Below are positions 20,530-31,700 of a stretch of DNA of 64,000 bases, piece after piece. The number at the start of each line of letters is the position of its first letter. Positions within the stretch are counted from its first letter, which is position 1. The position numbers and the translations under genes are program-made. A model generated the notes under the pieces. It was not told where the DNA came from, searched no databases, and saw only the letters and a list, made by a program, of their open reading frames with translations. Origin of the DNA: Mixophyes australis (Eukaryota; Chordata; Amphibia; Anura; Limnodynastidae); the NCBI GenBank assembly GCA_036250195.1, contig JAVHZZ010000063.1:124001-188000 (forward strand), given 5' to 3'.

Positions 20530-21175
20530 ATAAGTTAAGTGAAATGATCCACCTATTTGGAATTTTATTATTGGTTAATTGTGCAAAACAACCAATAATG
20601 TTCTATTTTATAAATATGACCCACGCCCTATATGTAACCGTTTCCTATATACAGGAAAGTGGACTGCATATAGCATTTACCTCTCCTGCAGCTTCAGACA
20701 GTGAGCCCACCTATCAGAGTCCTCTATCTACAGCCGGCCCCCACGGATCCATCTTCTGCTTTGAACAAATTAGTGCAACCAGCAAAATGAGTTTAAAGTG
20801 GGGGTTAGTAATAGACAGGCGACTAAGAATGGCCGACTTATGGAAGCTAGTAGGTGAGGTAAGTGCAGCAGATTTAAATAAGATAACAATTGTTTATTTA
20901 TATTTGGTAACTCTTTGGGCCAGTCCGTGGCCTCCGGCATTATTCTTTAATAAAGCTCTGCCTTAATCCCTCCCCGTTGCCTCATTTTCAAAGTAAGGGC
21001 TGTGCAGCCTATTGCTACAATGCACACCATCCTACGTCCTCTATTATGGCCTCCCCCTCCCCCACACATACTGCGGTGGGACCACTTCATATGCACTGAG
21101 GCCACGCTGTGATCTTCCTGGACATCCTATGGCAAGAAATTTATCAGAAACTACAGGTACACACACTAGATCAAC
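20530..21175. other. Upstream flank of zinc-finger gene 2, unassigned
   Basis: No family was recognised. On the minus strand GCTGCAGGAGAG/GTAAATG near 20680-20695 would be a usable splice donor, and GATGGATCC lies about 60 bp before it, so a 5' exon of gene 2 is possible but unsupported. A plus-strand AATAAA occurs near 20949. The open frames on this strand show no known motifs. Confidence 0.3.
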
Positions 21176-21179
21176 ACAC

Positions 21180-21474
21180 ACTGGGCACACAAATACGGCT
21201 AGACACTGTGCACACATACAGGGACAGACACACCGGGCACACACATACAGGGACAGACACACCGGGCATACATATACAGGGACAGACAATGAGGGCACAC
21301 ATACACTGGTACAGACAATGGGATACATACACACAGGGACAGACACTCCGAGCGCAAACATACAGGGACAGACACTCCGGGCGCAAACATACAGGGACAG
21401 ACACTCCGGGCGCAAACATACAGGGACAGACACTCCGGGCGCAAACATACAGGGACAGACACTCTAGGCACACA
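21180..21474. repeat. 29-bp minisatellite, about 10 units
   Basis: The unit is about GGGCGCAAACATACAGGGAC followed by AGACACTCC, 29 bp. The first units carry CACACAC and ACACC, and the last four are nearly identical. Long reading frames in all phases arise because 29 is not a multiple of three and the unit lacks stops. Confidence 0.9.
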
Positions 21475-21960
21475 TTACAGTCTTTTGATGAGACTGAGGG
21501 AGGTAGTGAGGGGGTAACTAAATATGAATGAAATTAACTGATGATGTGGGGATTAATAATTAAACAGGATGAGGGAGTTAATGGTTATAGAGGGGTTAAT
21601 GATGAAGGGGTTTTCATGATGAGACTGGAGTTAATGATTTTGAAGTAGGGATGTGCACTGGCCACTTTTGGTGTCTCGTGTTTTGTGTTTTGGATTCAGA
21701 TTTGCTTGAGGTTTTGGGTTCGGATTTGTTTCGCAAAACACTTGACGAAAGGTTTTGGTTCGGATTTAAGGTTTTGGATTCAGATTTTTTTTGAAAAAAA
21801 AGTGTTAAAAACAAGTGTTTTGGTTTATTTTCACTCCTACGCTATTATTAACCTCAATAACATTCAATAACAATCATTTCCACTAATTCCCAGTCTATTC
21901 TGAACACCTCACACCTCACAATATTGTTTTTAGTCCAAAACGTTTCACCGAGGTAGCTTT

Positions 21961-22560
21961 CTGGACTGCATAGTGCAGTAGTCCCGGTACACAATTTGGT
22001 ACCGGGGCCACAATACCTCCACCTTCAAATTGCCTGCTCCTACATCCTCTGCAGCATATACAGGGTGTAGTTCGAGCGTGTCAATACCTCTTGTTTTTGA
22101 CGATGACAGGTCATTTTCATTAATTTATGATTTGGCAGCAACAGTCAACGTTGTTTAATATCTGATACGCCTCTATCTGGACTGCATAGTGGAGTGGCCC
22201 CGGTACCGGGGCCACAATACCTGCTCCAACTTTCAAGTGTAGTGTTTATAATTTATAAAAACTACAGTAGTTATAGCACGTCAATAACTCTTGATTTAGA
22301 CGACCATGGTACAGAGCATTCATCATTGAGATCCCATCAAGTATGTGAAAGACAGACAGGGTCGAAGTGTTATTTGTTGACTTTGTTAACCCCAAAATTG
22401 TCGCTGTTGCAAATATTCGTGCAATGAAGAGTGACTTTTTCTATCAAAGGCTCAAGCTTTCAAGTGTAGTGTTTCTAACTTATAAACACTACAGTAGTTC
22501 AAGCACGTCAATACCTCTTGTTTTTGATTATGACAGGGCATTTTACTTTTGGTTTAATTT
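21961..22560. repeat. hAT 3' region: repeated segments with transposase-like text
   Basis: CTGGACTGCATAGTG occurs at 21961 and 22177, starting two copies of a diverged repeat of about 216 bp. Both, and a third partial copy at about 22445, carry a segment like CGTCAATACCTCTTGTTTTT. The first copy (about 22030-22118: TCCTCTGCAGCATATACAGG, then GACGATGACAGG) clearly resembles part of the transposase gene at about 24052-24125. The second and third also share TTTCAAGTGTAGTGTTT with each other. No reading frame is kept. Confidence 0.6.
22194..22215. repeat. Perfect 22-bp palindrome
   Basis: The sequence is symmetric about GGTACC: the half site GTGGCCCCGGT is followed at once by its reverse complement. 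The related copy near 21975-22005 has the same halves (CCCGGTAC ... GGTACCGGG) separated by a short spacer. Confidence 0.85.
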
Positions 22561-22635
22561 GTTGAATTTGTTTTAATTTTGTTTTACTTTGTGCTCATGG
22601 CAAACGACTGTTAAATGGTCACATAATGGCAATAA

Positions 22636-22975
22636 AAGAGTTGCAAGATGGAATTGTCCTTGGGCCCTCCCACCCACCCTTATGTTGTTGAAATAGGACA
22701 TGCACACTTTAACAAACCAATCATTTCAGCGACAGGGCCTACCAAACAACTGTGCCTGAAATGATTGGTTTGTTTGGACCCCCACAAAAAGAGCTGGCAA
22801 AGAAAAAAAAGAGTTGCAAGATGGAATTGTCCTTGGGCCCTCCCACCCACCCTTATGTTGTTTGTATAGGACATGCACACTTTAACAAACCAATCATTTC
22901 AGCGACAGGGCCTACCAAACAACTGTGCCTGAAATGATTGGTTTGTTTTGGCCCCCACAACAAAAAAGCTATTCA
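22636..22975. repeat. 173-bp tandem duplication, each copy with a 19-bp inverted repeat
   Basis: The two copies start at GAGTTGCAAGATGGAATTGT (22638 and 22811) and are nearly identical. Each contains AACAAACCAATCATTTCAG and its exact reverse complement: 22711-22729 with 22756-22774, and 22884-22902 with 22929-22947. The spacer is 26 bp. The block lies in the 3' part of the hAT element, just after the transposase end. Confidence 0.9.
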
Positions 22976-23002
22976 TCTCTCCCTGTACAAAATAAACAGG
23001 CT

Positions 23003-24864
23003 CTACTGAGGCAAGATGTCGTCCTCATCCTCAACCTCTGATTCCTCTCCCCCTACAGTGTGTACTTCCTCCTCCTCACACATTATCAATTCGTCTCCGC
23101 TGGACTCCACAACCACAGGTCCCTCTGTACTATCTGGAGGGCACTGCTGTACTTGATTGAGGAATTGATAATTCATTTTTATGAACATCATTTTTTCAAC
23201 GTTCTGAGGAAGCAACCTCCTTCGCCGCTCACTGACCAGGTTCCGCGCTGCACTAAAAACTCTTTCCGAGTACAGACTGGAGGGGGGTCAACTCAGGTAA
23301 AATAGAGGCAGTTTGTACAGGGGCTTCCAAACTGCCTTTTTTTCCTTCCAGTAACAATATGGACTGTCTGACATGTCTATTTGGATGGTGTCAGCAAAAT
23401 AATCCTCCACCATTTTTTCTATTGTGACAGCATCCAATGCAGCAACAGTAGACATGTCTGCAATGGTTGGCAGGTCCTTCAGCCCGGCCCAGATGTTATC
23501 AGCATCCCCGCCAGCGGCTCTTTTAGGAAAACTGAGCTTTTTCCTCGCAGCCACAGATGTGGAAGAATATGAAGGTGGAGCTGTTGGCATGTCACGGTCC
23601 TCTTCAGAGGACAATCTCCTGACCAGCAGGTCTTTGCACCGCTGCAGACTTGTGTCTGCCGGAAACAGAGACAAAACATACGCTTTAAACCGAGGAGCGA
23701 GAACGGTGGCCAGAATGTATTCCTCTGCCTTTAAAATAGTGACCACCCGCGGATCCTGGCAAAGCGTACGAAGGGCTTCATCCGCAAGAGCTACATGCTT
23801 GGTGGAATCGCAATGGTTTACCAGCTCCTCCCTCACTTTCTCCAGCTGCTTCTGCAACAGCCTGATCAGGGGAATGACCTGACTCAAGCTGGCAGTGTCA
23901 GAACTGACTTCTCGTGTGGCAAGTTCAAACGGCTGGAGAACCTTGCACAACACGGAAATCAGTCTCCACTGCGCTTGACTCAGGCGCATCCCCACTCCTT
24001 TGCCTATGTCGTAGGTGGCGGTGTAGGCCTGAATGGCCTTTTGCTGCTCCTCCATCCTCTGCAGCATATAGAGGGTGGAGTTCCAGCGCGTCACAACCTC
24101 TTGTTTGAGGTGATGGCAGGGCAGGTTCATGCTTTTTGGATGTTGCTCGAGTCTGCGGTAGGCACTGGCAGAATGCCGAAAGTGTCCAGCAATTTTGCGG
24201 GCCACCGCAAGCATCTCCTGCACACCCCTGTCACTCTTGAGGTAATGCTGCACCACCAAATTAACGGTGTGGGCAAAACATGGGACATGCTGGAAATTGC
24301 CCATATGTAATACCCGCACAATGTTACTGGCGTTGTCTGACACCACAAATCCCCTCGAGAGTCTAAGTGGGGTAAGCCACTCCGAGATTATTTCCCTCAG
24401 TTTTTCTAAGAGGTTGTGAGCGTTGTGCCTCTTACTAAAACCTGTGATACACAACGTTGCCTGCCTTGGCACGAGCAGCCGCTGTGGAGATGCTGCTACT
24501 GATGATGCTGCTAATTTTTTAGAGGGGTGGGGAGGAGGAGGGCTTAGATCCTTGGGTGAAGCTGAACCACTAGTCATGAACACGGGCCAGGGCCTTAGCC
24601 GTTCCTTGCCACTCCGTGTCGTAAATGGCATTTTGGCAAGTTTACGTTTCTCCTCTGATGATTTGAATTTTCTTTTTTTACTAATTGTAGTGAACTTTTG
24701 CTTTTTGGATTTTACATTCTACTAGGAGATTGGGCATCGCCCTTGGCAGACGACGTTGATGGCATTTCATCGTCTATGTCATGACTAGTGGCAGCAGCTT
24801 CAGCATTAGGAGGAAGTGGGTCTTGATCTTTCCCTACTTTATCCTCCAAATTTTTGTACTCCAT
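23003..24864 (-). pseudogene. hAT transposase, internally deleted and frameshifted
   Basis: A start at 24864 (MEYKNLEDKVGKDQDPLP) follows GCATATA. That frame stops at about 24712, while a lysine-rich continuation (KSKKQKFTTISKKRKFKSSE) lies in another frame. The long frame from 24631 holds the later part of the RNase-H-like core: FVVSDNASNIVRVL (second catalytic Asp), CFAHTVNLVVQ (C..H motif), TRWNSTLYML (RW motif) and a helical insertion domain. It runs to FYLS at 23288. After a frameshift the C-terminal dimerisation segment follows: LYSERVFSAARNLVSERRRR (with the last catalytic Glu) and NVEKMMFIKMNYQFLN, ending in an acidic tail at 23003. No BED zinc finger or first catalytic Asp was found, so the N-terminal part of the enzyme appears deleted. 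It would have cut and pasted the hAT element; this copy cannot. Confidence 0.85.
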
Positions 24865-27239
24865 TATATGCAGCACAAGAGAGCGTACCCCTAAACCACA
24901 CACAGTTTTTTGGACTGCTTAAACAGTGGATGTAGTAATATAGATTGCAGTTCCTATTTTTTGGGACTGCTTCAACAGTGAAAGTAGTAATATAGATTGC
25001 AGTTCCTATTTTTTGTGACTGCAGAAACAGTGAACGTAGTAATATAGATTGCAGTTCCTATTTTTTGTGACTGCTTCAACAGTGAAAGTAGTAATATAGA
25101 TTGCAGTTCCTATTTTTTGGGACTGCAGAAACATTGAACGTAGTAATATAGATTGCAGTTCCTATTTTTTGGGACTGCAGAAACAGTGAACGTAGTAATA
25201 TAGATTGCAGTTCTTTTTTTTTTGGACTGCTTAAACAGTGAACGTAGTAATATAGATTGCAGTTCCTATTTTTTGGGACTGCTTCAACAGTGAAAGTAGT
25301 AATATAGATTGCAGTTCCTATTTTTTGTGACTGCAGAAACAGTGAACGTAGTAATATAGATTGCAGTTCCTATTTTTTGGACTGCTTCAACAGTGAAAGT
25401 AGTAATATAGATTGCAGTTCCTATTTTTTGGGACTGCAGAAACAGTGAACGTAGTAATATAGATTGCAGTTCTTTTTTTTTTTTGGACTGCTTAAACAGT
25501 GAAAGTAGTAATATAGATTGCAGTTCCTATTTTTTGGACTGCTTAAACAGTGAACGTAGTAATATAGATTGCAGTTCCTATTTTTTGGACTGCTTAAACA
25601 GTGAACGTAGTAATATAGATTGCAGTTCCTATTTTTTTGGACTGCTTCAACAGTGAAAGTAGTAATATAGATTGCAGTTCCTATTTTTTGGGACTGCAGA
25701 AACAGTGAACGTAGTAATATAGATTGCAGTTCCTATTTTTTGGACTGCTTAAACAGTGAACGTAGTAATATAGATTGCAGTTCCTATTTTTTGGGACTGC
25801 AGAAACAGTGAAAGTAGTAATATAGATTGCAGTTCCTATTTTTTGGGACTGCAGAAACAGTGAACGTAGTAATATAGATTGCAGTTCCTATTTTTTTGGA
25901 CTGCTTAAACAGTGAACGTAGTAATATAGATTGCAGTTCTTTTTTTTTTGGACTGCTTAAACAGTGAACGTAGTAATATAGATTGCAGTTCCTATTTTTT
26001 GGGACTTCAGAAACAGTGAACGTAGTAATATAGATTGCAGTTCCTATTTTTTGGGACTGCAGAAACAGTGAACGTAGTAATATAGATTGCAGTTCCTATT
26101 TTTTGGACTGTTTCAACAGTGAAAGTAGTAATATAGATTGCAGTTCCTATTTTTTGGGACTGCAGAAACAGTGAAAGTAGTAATATAGATTGCAGTTCCT
26201 ATTTTTTGGACTGCTGAAACAGTGAATGTAGTAATATAGATTGCAGTTCCTATTTTTTGGGACTGCAGAAACAGTGAACGTAGTAATATAGATTGCAGTT
26301 CCTATTTTTTGGGACTGCAGAAACAGTGAACGTAGTAATATAGATTGCAGTTCCTATTTTTTGGACTGCTTCAACAGTGAAAGTAGTAATATAGATTGCA
26401 GTTCCTATTTTTTGGGACTGCAGAAACAGTGAACGTAGTAATATAGATTGCAGGTCCTATTTTTTTGGACTGCTTAAACAGTGAACGTAGTAATATAGAT
26501 TGCAGTTCCTATTTTTTGGACTGCTTCAACAGTGAAAGTAGTAATATAGATTGCAGTTCCTATTTTTTTGGACTGCTTAAACAGTGAACGTAGTAATATA
26601 GATTGCAGTTCTTTTTTTTTTGGACTGCTTAAACAGTGAACGTAGTAATATAGATTGCAGTTCCTATTTTTTGGGACTGCAGAAACAGTGAACGTAGTAA
26701 TATAGATTGCAGTTCCTATTTTTTGGGACTGCAGAAACAGTGAACGTAGTAATATAGATTGCAGTTCCTATTTTTTTGGACTGCTTAAACAGTGAACGTA
26801 GTAATATAGATTGCAGTTCCTATTTTTTGGGACTGCAGAAACAGTGAAAGTAGTAATATAGATTGCAGTTCCTATTTTTTGGGACTGCAGAAACAGTGAA
26901 CGTAGTAATATAGATTGCAGTTCCTATTTTTTTGGACTGCTTAAACAGTGAACGTAGTAATATAGATTGCAGTTCTTTTTTTTTTGGACTGCTTAAACAG
27001 TGAACGTAGTAATATAGATTGCAGTTCCTATTTTTTGGGACTGCAGAAACAGTGAACGTAGTAATATAGATTGCAGTTCCTATTTTTTGGGACTGCAGAA
27101 ACAGTGAACGTAGTAATATAGATTGCAGTTCCTATTTTTTGGACTGTTTCAACAGTGAAAGTAGTAATATAGATTGCAGTTCCTATTTTTTGGGACTGCA
27201 GAAACAGTGAAAGTAGTAATATAGATTGCAGTTCCTATT

Positions 27240-28720
27240 TTTTGGGACTGCAGAAACAGTGAACGTAGTAATATAGATTGCAATTCCTATTTTTTGGACT
27301 GCTGAAACAGTGAATGTAGTAATATAGATTACAGTTCCTATTTTTTTGGACTGCACAAACAGTGAACATAGTAATATAGATTGCAGTTCCTATTTTTTGG
27401 GACTGCAGAAACAGTGAACGTAGTAATATAGATTGCAGTTCCTATTTTTTGGGACTGCAGAAACAGTGAACGTAGTAATATAGATTGCAGTTCCTATTTT
27501 TTGGGACTGCAGAAACAGTGAACGTAGTAATATAGATTGCAGTTCCTATTTTTTGGGACTGCAGAAACAGTGAACGTAGTAATATAGATTGCAGTTCTTT
27601 TTTTTTTGGACTGCTTAAACAGTGAACGTAGTAATATAGATTGCAGTTCCTATTTTTTGGGACTGCTTCAACAGTGAAAGTAGTAATATAGATTGCAGTT
27701 CCTATTTTTTGTGACTGCAGAAACAGTGAACGTAGTAATATAGATTGCAGTTCCTATTTTTTGGACTGCTTCAACAGTGAAAGTAGTAATATAGATTGCA
27801 GTTCCTATTTTTTGGGACTGCAGAAACAGTGAACGTAGTAATATAGATTGCAGTTCCTATTTTTTTGGACTGCTTAAACAGTGAACGTAGTAATATAGAT
27901 TGCAGTTCTTTTTTTTTTTTGGACTGCTTAAACAGTGAACGTAGTAATATAGATTGCAGTTCCTATTTTTTGGGACTGCAGAAACAGTGAACGTAGTAAT
28001 ATAGATTGCAATTCCTATTTTTTGGACTGCTGAAACAGTGAATGTAGTAATATAGATTACAGTTCCTATTTTTTTGGACTGCACAAACAGTGAACATAGT
28101 AATATAGATTGCAGTTCCTATTTTTTGGGACTGCAGAAACAGTGAACGTAGTAATATAGATTGCAGTTCCTATTTTTTGGGACTGCAGAAACAGTGAACG
28201 TAGTAATATAGATTGCAGTTCCTATTTTTTGGGACTGCAGAAACAGTGAACGTAGTAATATAGATTGCAGTTCCTATTTTTTGGGACTGCAGAAACAGTG
28301 AACGTAGTAATATAGATTGCAGTTCTTTTTTTTTTGGACTGCTTAAACAGTGAACGTAGTAATATAGATTGCAGTTCCTATTTTTTGGGACTGCTTCAAC
28401 AGTGAAAGTAGTAATATAGATTGCAGTTCCTATTTTTTGTGACTGCAGAAACAGTGAACGTAGTAATATAGATTGCAGTTCCTATTTTTTGGACTGCTTC
28501 AACAGTGAAAGTAGTAATATAGATTGCAGTTCCTATTTTTTGGGACTGCAGAAACAGTGAACGTAGTAATATAGATTGCAGTTCCTATTTTTTGGACTGC
28601 TTAAACAGTGAACGTAGTAATATAGATTGCAGTTCCTATTTTTTGGGACTGCAGAAACAGTGAAAGTAGTAATATAGATTGCAGTTCCTATTTTTTGGGA
28701 CTGCAGAAACAGTGAACGTA
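27240..28720. repeat. 728-bp higher-order duplication in the satellite
   Basis: The marker series GATTGCAATTCC, GATTACAGTTCC and GTGAACATAG occurs at 27281 and again at 28009, 728 bp or 14 units later. Four GGGACTGCAG units and then the poly(T) form follow each time. A third copy of the markers lies at 29096. Confidence 0.7.
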
Positions 28721-31700
28721 GTAATATAGATTGCAGTTCCTATTTTTTTGGACTGCTTAAACAGTGAACGTAGTAATATAGATTGCAGTTCTTTTTTTTT
28801 TGGACTGCTTAAACAGTGAACGTAGTAATATAGATTGCAGTTCCTATTTTTTGGGACTGCAGAAACAGTGAACGTAGTAATATAGATTGCAGTTCCTATT
28901 TTTTGGGACTGCAGAAACAGTGAACGTAGTAATATAGATTGCAGTTCCTATTTTTTGGACTGTTTCAACAGTGAAAGTAGTAATATAGATTGCAGTTCCT
29001 ATTTTTTGGGACTGCAGAAACAGTGAAAGTAGTAATATAGATTGCAGTTCCTATTTTTTGGGACTGCAGAAACAGTGAACGTAGTAATATAGATTGCAAT
29101 TCCTATTTTTTGGACTGCTGAAACAGTGAATGTAGTAATATAGATTACAGTTCCTATTTTTTTGGACTGCACAAACAGTGAACATAGTAATATAGATTGC
29201 AGTTCCTATTTTTTGGGACTGCAGAAACAGTGAACGTAGTAATATAGATTGCAGTTCCTATTTTTTGGGACTGCAGAAACAGTGAACGTAGTAATATAGA
29301 TTGCAGTTCCTATTTTTTGGGACTGCAGAAACAGTGAACGTAGTAATATAGATTGCAGTTCTTTTTTTTTTGGACTGCTTAAACAGTGAACGTAGTAATA
29401 TAGATTGCAGTTCCTATTTTTTGGGACTGCTTCAACAGTGAAAGTAGTAATATAGATTGCAGTTCCTATTTTTTGTGACTGCAGAAACAGTGAACGTAGT
29501 AATATAGATTGCAGTTCCTATTTTTTGGACTGCTTCAACAGTGAAAGTAGTAATATAGATTGCAGTTCCTATTTTTTGGGACTGCAGAAACAGTGAACGT
29601 AGTAATATAGATTGCAGTTCTTTTTTTTTTTTGGACTGCTTAAACAGTGAACGTAGTAATATAGATTGCAGTTCCTATTTTTTGGGACTGCAGAAACAGT
29701 GAAAGTAGTAATATAGATTGCAGTTCCTATTTTTTGGGACTGCAGAAACAGTGAACGTAGTAATATAGATTGCAGTTCCTATTTTTTGGGACTGCAGAAA
29801 CAGTGAAAGTAGTAATATAGATTGCAGTTCCTATTTTTTTGGACTGCTTAAACAGTGAACGTAGTAATATAGATTGCAGTTCTTTTTTTTTTGGACTGCT
29901 TAAACAGTGAACGTAGTAATATAGATTGCAGTTCCTATTTTTTGGGACTGCAGAAACAGTGAACGTAGTAATATAGATTGCAGTTCCTATTTTTTGGGAC
30001 TGCAGAAACAGTGAACGTAGTAATATAGATTGCAGTTCCTATTTTTTGGACTGTTTCAACAGTGAAAGTAGTAATATAGATTGCAGTTCCTATTTTTTGG
30101 GACTGCAGAAACAGTGAAAGTAGTAATATAGATTGCAGTTCCTATTTTTTGGACTGCTGAAACAGTGAATGTAGTAATATAGATTGCAGTTCCTATTTTT
30201 TGGGACTGCAGAAACAGTGAACGTAGTAATATAGATTGCAGTTCCTATTTTTTGGGACTGCAGAAACAGTGAACGTAGTAATATAGATTGCAGTTCCTAT
30301 TTTTTGGACTGCTTCAACAGTGAAAGTAGTAATATAGATTGCAGTTCCTATTTTTTGGGACTGCAGAAACAGTGAACGTAGTAATATACATTGCAGGTCC
30401 TATTTTTTTGGACTGCTTAAACAGTGAACGTAGTAATATAGATTGCAGTTCCTATTTTTTGGACTGCTTCAACAGTGAAAGTAGTAATATAGATTGCAGT
30501 TCCTATTTTTTTGGACTGCTTAAACAGTGAACGTAGTAATATAGATTGCAGTTCTTTTTTTTTTGGACTGCTTAAACAGTGAACGTAGTAATATAGATTG
30601 CAGTTCCTATTTTTTGGGACTGCAGAAACAGTGAAAGTAGTAATATAGATTGCAGTTCCTATTTTTTGGGACTGCAGAAACAGTGAACGTAGTAATATAG
30701 ATTGCAGTTCCTATTTTTTGGGACTGCAGAAACAGTGAACGTAGTAATATAGATTGCAGTTCCTATTTTTTGGACTGCTTCAACAGTGAAAGTAGTAATA
30801 TAGATTGCAGTTCCTATTTTTTGGGACTGCAGAAACAGTGAACGTAGTAATATAGATTGCAGTTCCTATTTTTTTGGACTGCTTAAACAGTGAACGTAGT
30901 AATATAGATTGCAGTTCTTTTTTTTTTGGACTGCTTAAACAGTGAACGTAGTAATATAGATTGCAGTTCCTATTTTTTGGGATTGCAGAAACAGTGAAAG
31001 TAGTAATATAGATTGCAGTTCCTATTTTTTGGGACTGCAGAAACAGTGAACGTAGTAATATAGATTGCAGTTCCTATTTTTTGGGACTGCAGAAACAGTG
31101 AACGTAGTAATATAGATTGCAGTTCCTATTTTTTGGACTGTTTCAACAGTGAAAGTAGTAATATAGATTGCAGTTCCTATTTTTTGGGACTGCAGAAACA
31201 GTGAAAGTAGTAATATAGATTGCAGTTCCTATTTTTTGGGACTGCAGAAACAGTGAACGTAGTAATATAGATTGCAGTTCCTATTTTTTGGACTGCTGAA
31301 ACAGTGAATGTAGTAATATAGATTACAGTTCCTATTTTTTTGGACTGCACAAACAGTGAACATAGTAATATAGATTGCAGTTCCTATTTTTTGGGACTGC
31401 AGAAACAGTGAACGTAGTAATATAGATTGCAGTTCCTATTTTTTGGACTGCTGAAACAGTGAATGTAGTAATATAGATTGCAGTTCCTATTTTTTGGGAC
31501 TGCAGAAACAGTGAACGTAGTAATATAGATTGCAGTTCCTATTTTTTGGGACTGCAGAAACAGTGATTGTAGTAATATAGATTGCAGTTCCTATTTTTTG
31601 GACTGCTTCAACAGTGAAAGTAGTAATATAGATTGCAGTTCCTATTTTTTGGGACTGCAGAAACAGTGAACGTAGTAATATAGATTGCAGTTCCTATTTT

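Larger units (their letters stand above)
21646..24905 (-). mobile_element. hAT element, one terminus plus transposase remnant
   Basis: The terminus at 21646 reads TAGGGATGTGCACTGGCCAC, followed by T- and G-rich subterminal sequence (GGTTTTGGGTTCGGATT). This is the arrangement of a common amphibian hAT family as I know it. Transposase coding lies on the minus strand from 24864 to 23003. The other terminus is not in the window: upstream of the transposase start the sequence turns directly into the 52-bp satellite. The element therefore either continues beyond the satellite or lost its 5' end. Confidence 0.7.

Noticed and set aside
21012..21531. Cysteine-rich or threonine/histidine-rich frames on both strands
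   Set aside because: They come from the 29-bp minisatellite, which is open in several phases on both strands, and show no family similarity.
23381..24725. Plus-strand frames opposite the hAT transposase
   Set aside because: They are antisense shadows. The minus strand carries the recognisable hAT motifs.
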